The notes beneath the pieces are model-generated. The model had not been told where the DNA came from. It saw only the letters and a list, made by a program, of their open reading frames with translations, and searched no databases. From assembly GCA_036525795.1 (NCBI GenBank), contig DATCZS010000043.1, forward strand, positions 41,287-105,286: a stretch of DNA of 64,000 nt, in the 5' to 3' direction. This stretch comes from DATCZS01 sp036525795 (GTDB lineage Bacteria > Actinomycetota > Acidimicrobiia > Spongiisociales > ZC4RG35). Made by a program: the position numbers and the translations under genes. Of this stretch, positions 49,074-56,506 are shown piece after piece. The number at the start of each line of letters is the position of its first letter. Within the stretch, counting starts at the first letter, position 1.

Positions 49074-51787
49074 ATGTAGTAGGCGGCTTCGACAGGCTTG
49101 ACGGGACGATCGATCCACAGCGGACGGCGCAGACCGCCGGGCCCGGGAGCCGGCTTGGTCAGGTCGAGCCACTCGCGGTACACCTGGAACGACCGGGAGG
49201 TGTCGACCACGACGTCGCCGTACCGGTCCCCCGCCTCGGCGAGGGTGAGCCGCACCCGCTGGTGCCAGGCATGCATCCCCGACACCGGATCCGGGTGAGG
49301 CGGGAAAGCCAGATTCTGGTTGACCCCGGCGTCCCTCCACCAGACCCTCTCCGAGTCGGGATCATCGGACGCAAACGGCTCGATCCCCTTCTTCTGGCGC
49401 AGGCGCCAGGTCGAATCCCCTGTCTTCTCGATGTCGACGAGCGCCGATGACCACCGTTCGTTCCCCAGGGCGTCGGAGAGTCTCCACCTGCCCAGGTGGT
49501 GCGAGGCGGCCACCACACCGGGCCGGATCCCCTCGGTGCGCCACACTCGCATCACGAAGTAGCCGGAGTCGGTGCTGAGGCGAACCAGGTCGCCGGTGGC
49601 GAACCCGAGGGCATCGGCATCGCGAGGGTTCATCCACAGCGGGTGTCCGTGGCTGATCTCGTACAGATACTTGGCGTTGCCCGATCGGGTGTGGATCAGG
49701 GTGGGCAGCCGGAAGATGGGCAGCAGCAGCCGCTCGTTCCCGGCCAGATCCATGTCACGCCAGTACACGTGCGTCTTCAGGTAGGTGGGGATCGCCTCGT
49801 CCTCCCACCCCCATTCGTGCAGGGTCTTCGACCACCACTCGAGCTTCTTGGTGGGCGACTTGAACCCGTGCCGCACGGTGCCGTCCTCGAGCTCGACGCC
49901 CCCGTCGACCGGTCGTTCGTGGACCTCGTAGACGTCCTTGGCAACCTCGAACGCCCCGTACTTGCGCATGTAGCCCAGCGGCGACAGGCCCTCGGCAGCC
50001 GCAGCCTCCGGCAGTCCTGGCACGGAGTTCTCGAACATCCAGCCGTAGTACTCGTCGACGGTCACGGGACGCTGCGCATCGGTCGGGGACTCGAACCACT
50101 TGCGGATCCCGAGCGAGCCGTCCGGATCGATCTTCCACGACAGATCGATCCAGAATTCCGTCTCTTCCCACACCTCGCCGACGTTGGCCTCGTAGGTCCG
50201 CTCGTAGGTCTTGCCGGATCGCTCCCCGGCCACCCGCAGCACGGGCTGGCGGAACCCGAGCCACTGCCCGGCGTGGGTCTCATAGGAGTGGGTGTCGTGG
50301 CGTTCGGCCCCCACTCCCATCGGCAGCACGTAGTCGGCGAACCAGGCGGTCTCGGACCAGGTCGGCGTCAGCGCGACGTGGAGTCCGACCAGCGACTCGT
50401 CTGTGAGGACCTCGATCCAGCTGAACCCGTCCGGGTTGGTCCACACCGGGTTGTAGACCCGCGTGAAGTAGACGTCGAGCTTGCCCCGCCCCTCTTTGAG
50501 GAAGTGGGGAAGCAGGTAGGACAGCTCGTGGTGACTGAACGGGTACTCCTTGGGCCACAAGAGCTCGTTCCAGCGGGCGTGGGGCGGAGGCATGTTCCAG
50601 TGTTCCGGCTTGAACTTGTCCCAGGCGCTGGGGGAGGTCCCTCCCACGGTGCCGACCGAGCCGGTCAGCACATGGAGGAAGAACAGCGTCCTCGCCGCCT
50701 GCCAGCCTCCGAGGTTCCCCGACCCGGTGGAACGCCAGGTATGGGACGAGAATCGTGACCCGGCCTTGGCGATCTCCCGTGCCACGGCTTCGATCTTGTC
50801 TGCGGCGACTCCCGTCTCCTCGGCTGCCCACTCGATGGTGTAGTCGGCGTATGTCTCCTCGAGCAGCGCCACGAACGACTCGTAGGTTCGGGGACGGTCC
50901 GGGTACCGCTCGGTCAGCGTCTCCTGCCAGTTGACCCAGCGCCGGACGAAGCCGTGGTCGACCGCATCCCATTCGAGCAGCAGCCGGGCGATCGCCAGGA
51001 AGAGGGCGGGCTCCGTGCCCGGCCAGGGAGACAGCCAGAAGTCGGACATCGAGGCGGTGTTCGACAGCCGCGGATCGATGGCACACAGCTTCGCCCCGGA
51101 CTGCTTGCCCTCCATGATCCGCTGGGCGTGCGGGTTGAAGTAGTGGCCGGTCTCGAGATGCGACGACAGCAGCAGGATGAACCGGGCGTTGGCGAAGTCT
51201 GCAGACGGTCGGTCGTAGCCCATCCACGTGGCGTAGCCGACCCGGGCACCGGACGAACAGATGTTGGTGTGCGAGTTGTGCCCGTCCACACCCCACGCCT
51301 TGAGCACCCGGTCCATGAACCCGTCCTCGCCGGGACGCCCCACGTGATACATGACCTCGTCGTGGCGGCCCTCGCGGATGGCCGTGCCGATCCGGGAGCC
51401 GATGTCGGTCAGCGCCTCATCCCAGGTCACGCGCTCCCACTCGCCCGAACCCCTCGGTCCCTTCCGCCGCATGGGGTGCAGGATGCGCTCGGGGTCGTAG
51501 ACCTGGTTGATGGTCGCCGGGCCCTTGGCGCAGTTCCGGCCCCGGGACCCGGGATGGGCCGGGTTCCCCTCGAACTTCCTGATCTGGCCGGTCTCCTTGT
51601 CGACGTACGCAAGCAACCCGCACGCCGACTCGCAGTTGAAACACGTCGTGGGAACCAGCCGGTATTCGTGTGGCACCCGCTCGGGCCAGGCCTTGGCGTC
51701 GTACTCCTGCCAGTCGTCCCAGCGATCGGGAGGAGGAAAGTTGGTCAACCCGGTTCCAGGCACGAGGCGGGGGATTTCGATGGTCAT
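49070..51787 (-). CDS. Molybdopterin oxidoreductase catalytic subunit (DMSO-reductase superfamily, sulfur-type)
   Basis: This 905-residue protein has an N-terminal [4Fe-4S] motif TTCFNCESACGLL (Cys49, Cys52, Cys56) completed by Cys86 in GRNCAKG. The MoCo domain follows, with Cys177 in HTNICSSGARVG as the likely Mo ligand, AIDPRLSNTAS, and the C-terminal cofactor-capping domain (HPLWMNPRDADALGFATGDLVRL). No twin-arginine signal is visible, so it is probably cytoplasmic, as in SoeA sulfite dehydrogenase; periplasmic PsrA/PhsA/TtrA normally have one. The neighbours (ferredoxin-NrfD fusion, TusA, DsrE2, rhodanese) indicate a sulfur compound as substrate. The start is the ATG at 51787 with CAGGAG 5 nt upstream. 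Sulfite, thiosulfate, polysulfide or tetrathionate chemistry cannot be separated by eye. Confidence 0.88.
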   Translation of the reverse strand: MTIEIPRLVPGTGLTNFPPPDRWDDWQEYDAKAWPERVPHEYRLVPTTCFNCESACGLLAYVDKETGQIRKFEGNPAHPGSRGRNCAKGPATINQVYDPERILHPMRRKGPRGSGEWERVTWDEALTDIGSRIGTAIREGRHDEVMYHVGRPGEDGFMDRVLKAWGVDGHNSHTNICSSGARVGYATWMGYDRPSADFANARFILLLSSHLETGHYFNPHAQRIMEGKQSGAKLCAIDPRLSNTASMSDFWLSPWPGTEPALFLAIARLLLEWDAVDHGFVRRWVNWQETLTERYPDRPRTYESFVALLEETYADYTIEWAAEETGVAADKIEAVAREIAKAGSRFSSHTWRSTGSGNLGGWQAARTLFFLHVLTGSVGTVGGTSPSAWDKFKPEHWNMPPPHARWNELLWPKEYPFSHHELSYLLPHFLKEGRGKLDVYFTRVYNPVWTNPDGFSWIEVLTDESLVGLHVALTPTWSETAWFADYVLPMGVGAERHDTHSYETHAGQWLGFRQPVLRVAGERSGKTYERTYEANVGEVWEETEFWIDLSWKIDPDGSLGIRKWFESPTDAQRPVTVDEYYGWMFENSVPGLPEAAAAEGLSPLGYMRKYGAFEVAKDVYEVHERPVDGGVELEDGTVRHGFKSPTKKLEWWSKTLHEWGWEDEAIPTYLKTHVYWRDMDLAGNERLLLPIFRLPTLIHTRSGNAKYLYEISHGHPLWMNPRDADALGFATGDLVRLSTDSGYFVMRVWRTEGIRPGVVAASHHLGRWRLSDALGNERWSSALVDIEKTGDSTWRLRQKKGIEPFASDDPDSERVWWRDAGVNQNLAFPPHPDPVSGMHAWHQRVRLTLAEAGDRYGDVVVDTSRSFQVYREWLDLTKPAPGPGGLRRPLWIDRPVKPVEAAYYM

Positions 51788-51855
51788 GAACACTCCTGGC
51801 TGCGGGGGGTCAAGGGGATCCAGACGCCGTCCCGAACGTGGCACGTGGCTCGCAA

Positions 51856-51890
51856 GACGTGAGACGTGAGACGTGAGACGTGCGACGGGC
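51856..51890 (+). repeat. Tandem heptamers (GACGTGA), second array
   Basis: Three copies of GACGTGA, then GACGTGC and GACGGGC, are followed by CGAGCGAAGCG (51890-51900), an 11-mer that also occurs twice in the array at the right edge. The array lies in the 115-bp gap between the ferredoxin-NrfD gene and the molybdoenzyme gene, inside the presumed operon. Same unit and strand as 7757-7812. Confidence 0.85.
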
Positions 51891-51902
51891 GAGCGAAGCG
51901 CG

Positions 51903-53474
51903 TCATGAGAGCGGCACGCTCTGGCCGGCCTTCACGAAGGCGTCGTCTGCGAAGTAGATCCCGGCTGCTGCGGCGAGACCGCCCAGCGCGGCGACCCACT
52001 CGGGCGACCCGTTGAGCGTTCCCGCGCCAAAGACGACCGGGACGATCACCCCGACGAGTTGACCACCCAGCCACCACTGGCGGCTGAACACGCCGCGAGT
52101 CATGTGGCGCATCGCCATCTCGATGTTGCGGGTGGGGTGATGCGAGGTCAGCTCGACGAGGGCGATGAGACCCAGGGCGGCGGCCCCTCCGACCATCGAC
52201 CACAGCGCCGCACGCCGGTAGGTGGGGTCGACGTCGACGAGGAATGCCACCACCGAGCCGATGCCCCCGCCGGCGGCGAAGGCGCCGGCCACCATGTGCC
52301 ACAACAGCATCGGTGACTGCCACAGGTCGCGGGCCTCGGCCTGGCCGAACAGAAAGGCGGTGTACCCGGCGGTGGCGATCGCCAGCGGCGCCCCGATCCA
52401 GGCCATCGCGCGCACCAGCCCGTCGGCTCCGGCGACGCCGGCGAGAAACCAGACGCCGAGGACCACGGCGTAGGCCGACAGGATCCACGCTCCCCTCACC
52501 AGCCACGAGCCCGGGTTCCCCTTGATGATCAGGTAGTGGAACCGATCGGGCCGTTTCAGGTCCCACACCAGCAGCACGCCGGTGGCGGCGAGAAAGAGGC
52601 CTGCCACGAGCGGCGTGCCCCACCCGGTCCATCCACCGGCGGTCGACCCGCCCATCAGCATGGCGATGACGACGGCCAGAACCAGACCGGCGGCGATCCC
52701 CTTGGTGAGGAAATAGGCGGACACCCGCCATCCCCAGGGCATCGGGTGATCGGTGTTGTAGACCACCCGTGGTGCGGCCTCGTCGAAGGCGACATGGGTG
52801 GGTCCGGCCGGGCCCGCGGCGTCCTTGGGGGTGAGGTCGACGGCCAGCCAGGCGGGGGGCGGGGTGGGATCGTCGCGCCAGATCATCGAACCCGCCCTGG
52901 TCTCGGCCATCACCGGGTCGAGGGTGACCTGTTCGGCTCCCTTGTACCAGAGCTTGGGGTTGGTCCCCTGCTCGGGAGCCCGCACATGGACCTGCTCGGT
53001 TGCCACCAGACGGGCGATCTTGGTGGTGGGGTCTTCGAGGTCACCGGCGACGATCGCCTGCTCGGGACACACGACGACGCAGGCCGGCTCGAGTCCCACC
53101 TCCACCCGGTGTACGCAGTAGTTGCACTTCTGGGCGGTGTGCTCGTGGGGATCGATGTACAGCGCGTCGTACGGGCACGCCTGCATGCACGACTTGCAGC
53201 CGATGCAGCGCGATGTGTCGAAATCGACGATCCCGTCCTGACGGATGAAGAGGGCGCTGGTGGGGCAGATCCCGACGCAGGGTGCATCGACGCAGTGGTT
53301 GCACCGCATCACGCCGAAGTAGCGTTTGGTGTCTGGCCACACCCCCTTCTCGACGTACTTCACCCAGGTGCGGTTCACGCCGAGCGGCACCTGGTGCTCG
53401 GTCTTGCAGGCAACGGTGCAGGCGTGACACCCGATGCACGCATCTTGATCGATGACGAAGCCGTAACTCGCCAT
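51903..53474 (-). CDS. Fusion of four-cluster ferredoxin subunit and NrfD-type membrane anchor
   Basis: This 523-residue protein joins what are usually two subunits. Residues 1-190 are a DmsB/PsrB-like ferredoxin with sixteen Cys in four groups (13/16/19/23, 58/61/66/70, 90/93/96/100, 117/120/132/136), enough for four [4Fe-4S] clusters. After a linker, residues about 245-520 carry eight or so helices of the NrfD/PsrC quinone-binding family (VYNTDHPMPWGWRVSAYFLTKG as the conserved entrance, WLVRGAWILSAYAV). It would carry electrons between the molybdoenzyme and the quinone pool. No Tat signal, so clusters face the cytoplasm. TusA lies 91 bp upstream; the 115-bp gap before the molybdoenzyme gene holds a heptamer repeat. 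Confidence 0.92.
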   Translation of the reverse strand: MASYGFVIDQDACIGCHACTVACKTEHQVPLGVNRTWVKYVEKGVWPDTKRYFGVMRCNHCVDAPCVGICPTSALFIRQDGIVDFDTSRCIGCKSCMQACPYDALYIDPHEHTAQKCNYCVHRVEVGLEPACVVVCPEQAIVAGDLEDPTTKIARLVATEQVHVRAPEQGTNPKLWYKGAEQVTLDPVMAETRAGSMIWRDDPTPPPAWLAVDLTPKDAAGPAGPTHVAFDEAAPRVVYNTDHPMPWGWRVSAYFLTKGIAAGLVLAVVIAMLMGGSTAGGWTGWGTPLVAGLFLAATGVLLVWDLKRPDRFHYLIIKGNPGSWLVRGAWILSAYAVVLGVWFLAGVAGADGLVRAMAWIGAPLAIATAGYTAFLFGQAEARDLWQSPMLLWHMVAGAFAAGGGIGSVVAFLVDVDPTYRRAALWSMVGGAAALGLIALVELTSHHPTRNIEMAMRHMTRGVFSRQWWLGGQLVGVIVPVVFGAGTLNGSPEWVAALGGLAAAAGIYFADDAFVKAGQSVPLS

Positions 53475-53565
53475 CAGCTCTTCGCCGGCATATCGAATCG
53501 ACTCCCTCTCAACGCGCTCCGATCATCGCGGGTCAACCATCCGCCATACAGGGCCGGAGGGCCAG

Positions 53566-53790
53566 TCAGGACTTCTCGAGCACGAAATGGAACTCGTCCG
53601 GCTCCTCGAACTGCTCCTTGAGGGCATGACCCATGTCTTTGGCCCATGCCGGGATGTCGGACAGTGCGCCACGGTCGCTGGCGATGACCTCGAGGGTCTG
53701 GCCGCTGGTGATCTGAGCCATCGCCTGGGCGGTCTTGATCACGGGCATCGGGCACTGCAGCCCGCGGGCGTCAACGGTGATGTCTGCCAT
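53566..53790 (-). CDS. tusA: TusA-family sulfur carrier protein
   Basis: This 74-residue SirA/TusA protein has the ITVDARGLQCPMPVIKT motif, whose Cys13 in CPxP carries the persulfide. The two-layer fold and length are normal. In sulfur oxidisers TusA passes sulfane sulfur between rhodanese, DsrE-type proteins and oxidising enzymes; in others it feeds thiolation of tRNA. Here it lies between dsrE2 (24 bp upstream) and the ferredoxin-NrfD gene, which favours a role in sulfur dissimilation or trafficking. AAGGAGA is 6 nt before the ATG at 53790. Confidence 0.93.
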   Translation of the reverse strand: MADITVDARGLQCPMPVIKTAQAMAQITSGQTLEVIASDRGALSDIPAWAKDMGHALKEQFEEPDEFHFVLEKS

Positions 53791-53814
53791 GGTGTTTCTC
53801 CTTCGTGGATTCGC

Positions 53815-54342
53815 TCAGATGAACAGGCTGATGCTGGCATCGCGCATCAGACTGATGGCCGAGCCGGCTCCCGCCGGCTTGTCGAGACCGTCGATGAGGT
53901 CGTCGGCGGTCAGGCCCATCAGATCCATCGTCATCTGACAGGGCCACAGTTTCACCCCGAGCTCGAGCGACAGATCGAGGAGCTCTTGCACCGAGGCGAC
54001 GTTCTTGTCATCGGCCAGGCTCTTCATCATGGACGGACCGAGGCCTGCGAAGTGAAGCTTGGAGAGATGCAGTCCATCAGGAGTGCCCTTGTGAAAGGCG
54101 GACATGAGCTTCTGGCGCCAATCATCGCCCGTGATGCCGGTACCCGGCTTCTTGAGAATGCTCAGCCCCCAGAAGGTGAAGAACACCGTGACGTCCATCC
54201 CGTAGGCCGCTCCCGTGGTGGCGAGGATGAGAGTCGGCCATGCCTTGTCCAGGTCGCCCGAGGCGGCGATCAACACCATCTTGTCTTTGGCTGGCGTCTC
54301 CTCTTGTACCGCCTCCAGCTCCGCCGACATCGTCTCGACCAT
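53815..54342 (-). CDS. dsrE2: DsrE2-family sulfurtransferase-associated protein
   Basis: This 175-residue protein matches DsrE2 over its length: KMVLIAASGDLDKAWPTLI, the helix GAAYGMDVTVFFTFWGLSILKK, SMMKSLADDKNVASVQELLDL and the C-terminal Cys135 in LWPCQMTMDLMGL, the conserved sulfur-binding residue. DsrE2 is described in rhd-tusA-dsrE2 clusters of sulfur oxidisers as a (membrane-associated) persulfide donor or acceptor. The hydrophobic stretch at 36-65 fits membrane association. It is first gene of the leftward sulfur operon and is divergent from the ArsR regulator. GGAGG lies 6 nt before the ATG at 54342. Confidence 0.92.
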   Translation of the reverse strand: MVETMSAELEAVQEETPAKDKMVLIAASGDLDKAWPTLILATTGAAYGMDVTVFFTFWGLSILKKPGTGITGDDWRQKLMSAFHKGTPDGLHLSKLHFAGLGPSMMKSLADDKNVASVQELLDLSLELGVKLWPCQMTMDLMGLTADDLIDGLDKPAGAGSAISLMRDASISLFI

Positions 54343-54399
54343 CTTCCACCTCCATCGGGGTCGATCGCACTCCGACGAGCACAGCACCCGTCCATGCAC

Positions 54400-54416
54400 A
54401 CATGCGCATATGCGAT
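54400..54416. promoter_or_regulatory. Candidate ArsR operator, site 1 (ACATGCGCATATGCGAT)
   Basis: Two overlapping palindromes, ATGCGCAT (54402-54409) and CGCATATGCG (54405-54414), lie in the 158-bp divergent gap between dsrE2 and arsR. The first ten bases are identical to site 2 at 54924. The site lies about 60 bp before the dsrE2 ATG and 85 bp before the arsR ATG, so it could act on either promoter. Confidence 0.55.
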
Positions 54417-54462
54417 GGGCTGCATCTTGGAGGAGCCCTCGGGGGCGTGTCAAGCAGTTCTT

Positions 54463-54474
54463 GGAGATTTCTCC
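54463..54474. promoter_or_regulatory. Short inverted repeat GGAGAttTCTCC upstream of arsR
   Basis: Five-base arms around TT, 27-38 bp before the arsR ATG at 54501, where a regulator or the polymerase would bind. It does not resemble the ATGCGCAT sites and may be coincidental. Confidence 0.25.
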
Positions 54475-54500
54475 CGATCATGTGGCACACTGCGAAACAC

Positions 54501-54818
54501 ATGTCTGACCTCAGTTCAGAATTCAACGACCTCCACGCCCAGATCTGCAAAGGTCTCGCCGACCCCAAGCGGCTGCTGATCCTCAACGCCCTTCGCGACG
54601 GCGAGCGCTCGGTGACGGACATCTGTGAGGAGCTCGACCTTCCCCAGGCCAACGTCTCCCAACACCTGGCCGTTCTCCGCGACCGCGGCCTGGCCGCCAC
54701 CCGCCGAGACGGCCAGCGAGTGTTCTATTCGGTGTCGTCATCCAAGATCATCCAGGCGATGGATCTCCTGCGCGAGGTCATGCAGGAGACGCACGCGGAT
54801 CACTCCGTCCGCAGCTGA
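54501..54818 (+). CDS. ArsR-family transcriptional regulator (sulfur-responsive candidate)
   Basis: This 105-residue winged-helix repressor shows LHAQICKGLADPKRLLILNALRDGERSVTDICEELDLPQANVSQHLAVLRDRGL in the DNA-binding half, then the wing TRRDGQRVFYSV. It has two cysteines, Cys16 and Cys42. Sulfane-sulfur sensors of this family (SqrR, BigR) use two Cys, but at other positions, so a dithiol switch here is only a possibility. It is divergent from dsrE2 and precedes the rhodanese-MBL gene. The ATG at 54501 is preferred; an in-frame ATG at 54480 adds seven residues. No clear Shine-Dalgarno. Confidence 0.88.
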   Translation: MSDLSSEFNDLHAQICKGLADPKRLLILNALRDGERSVTDICEELDLPQANVSQHLAVLRDRGLAATRRDGQRVFYSVSSSKIIQAMDLLREVMQETHADHSVRS

Positions 54819-54923
54819 CGCTGCCCGAGGAAACCTCGAAATGACGGCGACCGCCGTTGCGACGGCAGGACGCCAGCCCGACGAACTCGCCTTCCCGCGG
54901 ATTGTCCACCCTTTTCCGGGCAG

Positions 54924-54946
54924 ACATGCGCATGAGTGCATATACT
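54924..54946 (+). promoter_or_regulatory. Candidate ArsR operator site 2 over the rhodanese-MBL promoter
   Basis: ACATGCGCAT at 54924-54933 is identical to site 1 and sits within the palindrome CATGCGCATG (54925-54934). It is followed by GTGCATAT and the -10 box TATACT (54941-54946). The predicted start point is about 54953 and CAGGAGG at 54958-54964 precedes the ATG at 54975. A repressor bound here would cover the spacer region of the promoter. Confidence 0.55.
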
Positions 54947-54974
54947 CCGCCCGCCCTCAGGAGGATTGCCGCCA

Positions 54975-56099
54975 ATGAGCTCGATCAGCACCGACGACCT
55001 CGCCCGTCTCGTCGACGACGACGACCGCGCCCCGTTCATCTTCGACGTCCGCGCCCCAGACGCCTTCGAGCGCTGGCAGATCGAAGGCAAGGTCTCCCTC
55101 CCCACCCTCAACATCCCCTACTGGACTGCGATCACCGAGGACGAGACCGTCAAGCCGCAACTGCCCGCCGACCGCGACGTCGTGGTCGTCTGCGCGCACG
55201 GCGGCTCGTCCGATCTCGTGGTCGAAACCCTCGGTCTGCCCAATCTCCGCAACCTGGAAGGCGGGATGGACGCCTGGGCGACCACTCTGGTCCCCCATGT
55301 CCTGTGGGACGACGGCACCCACTTCGTGATCCAGTTCGACCGCATCGCCAAGGCGTGTCTGTCCTACGCGGTCGGCGCCCGCGGAGGCACGATGGCGGTG
55401 ATCGACCCGGCGGCCGACATCAGCCGGTATGTCGGGCTGGCAGAGGCGATGTCCGCCGAGATCACAGATGTCTTCGACACCCACCTGCATGCCGATCACA
55501 TCTCGCTCGCCCGCCAGCTGCGCGACGCCACCGGCGCCACCTATCACATCTCCGCCGGAGACGCAGAGGGCGCCTCATACGAATACACGGCGCTGCAGGA
55601 CGGTGAGGTGTTCACCTTCGGACAGATGGACCTCATCGTTCGGTCCGTCGCCACCCCCGGCCACACGCCCGGTTCGACGTCGCTCGAGGTGGCCGGCCGG
55701 TTCCTGATGACCGGCGATGCCGTATTCGTGAGCGGCATCGGTCGCCCCGACCTGGGCGGGCAGACCGAACCGTGGGCCAGGGACCTGTTCCACACGATCC
55801 ACGACAAGCTGGCCGTGCTCGACCACGCCCTCGAGGTCTGCCCGGCCCACTACACGTCGCGCTCGGAGTCCAACGACGACGGGACGATGCGCCGAGGACT
55901 GGGCGACCTCCTCGAGCACGACCCGGTGGTGTCGATGACCGACGAAGCGGCCTTCGTCACCCATGTGGTCACCCACCTGGGGGAGGCTCCGGCGATCTAC
56001 CAGGACATCCGCAAGGTGAACATGGGGTGGTCCGATGTCGATGCGGAGCAGGCCAAGGAGCTGGAAGTCGGCCGCAACGAGTGCGCGCTGACCAAGTAG
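54975..56099 (+). CDS. Rhodanese-MBL fusion (persulfide dioxygenase-like)
   Basis: This 374-residue protein has an N-terminal rhodanese domain (about 1-112, FIFDVRAPDAFERWQIEGKV, active-site Cys73 in VVVVCAHGGSSD). It then has a metallo-beta-lactamase domain (about 118-340) with His170, His172, Asp174 and His175 in THLHADHIS, further ligands in TPGHTPGST and MTGDAVFVSGIGRPDL, and CPAHYTSRS. The MBL part resembles ETHE1/Blh persulfide dioxygenases, which oxidise glutathione-type persulfide to sulfite. Known fusions (PRF, CstB) place the MBL domain first; here the order is reversed. The start is the ATG at 54975 with CAGGAGG upstream, and the promoter carries the same operator motif as dsrE2/arsR. 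Confidence 0.9.
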   Translation: MSSISTDDLARLVDDDDRAPFIFDVRAPDAFERWQIEGKVSLPTLNIPYWTAITEDETVKPQLPADRDVVVVCAHGGSSDLVVETLGLPNLRNLEGGMDAWATTLVPHVLWDDGTHFVIQFDRIAKACLSYAVGARGGTMAVIDPAADISRYVGLAEAMSAEITDVFDTHLHADHISLARQLRDATGATYHISAGDAEGASYEYTALQDGEVFTFGQMDLIVRSVATPGHTPGSTSLEVAGRFLMTGDAVFVSGIGRPDLGGQTEPWARDLFHTIHDKLAVLDHALEVCPAHYTSRSESNDDGTMRRGLGDLLEHDPVVSMTDEAAFVTHVVTHLGEAPAIYQDIRKVNMGWSDVDAEQAKELEVGRNECALTK

Positions 56100-56127
56100 G
56101 CAGACGTCCGCGTCGTCTTCGCAGACC

Positions 56128-56133
56128 TACGCT
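56128..56133 (+). promoter_or_regulatory. Putative leaderless -10 box (TACGCT) for DUF202 gene
   Basis: TACGCT is 8 nt before the ATG at 56142. Confidence 0.45.
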
Positions 56134-56141
56134 GAACCGCG

Positions 56142-56496
56142 ATGCGGTACCTGCCCAGCCCCGGCGCCAGACCGGTTCGAACGAACTCGGGATCGGATGC
56201 CAGGGATCACCTGGCCAAACAGCGAACGTTCCTCGCATGGATCCGCACGGCGCTCGGCATCGTCGGCCTCGGCGTGGTGGCGGGCAAGCTCTTCGAGACC
56301 GAGGGTGTTGTGTGCCGAGGTCGTCGGCATCGTGCTGATCGCCGTCGGCACAGCGATGGTGCTCTCCGCCGCCGTGCGCGACGAGAAGGTGGCGGTGCTG
56401 CTCGGCGAGGGGCGGTTCCAGGCCGCAGCGCGGGGTCCGATTCTCACGGCGCTCGTCGGTCTCATCGCTGCGGTCGGTGCCGTGATCGTCACGTGA
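56142..56496 (+). pseudogene. DUF202 (YidH-type) membrane protein gene with frameshift
   Basis: The ATG at 56142 opens a frame that encodes the DUF202 signature ARDHLAKQRTFLAWIRTALG and TM1 (LGIVGLGVVAGKLF). After FETEG the frame turns into Arg-rich nonsense. The rest of the family (VVGIVLIAVGTAMVL as TM2, VRDEKVAVLLGEGRF, then ILTALVGLIAAVGAVIVT as TM3) continues in the next frame and stops at 56496. A one-base gain (or two-base loss) within about 56301-56313 accounts for it. It is either a sequencing error or a real inactivation. The gene lies 10 bp before sulP, consistent with a common transcript. Confidence 0.75.
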
Positions 56497-56506
56497 GAGT
56501 CCGGAG

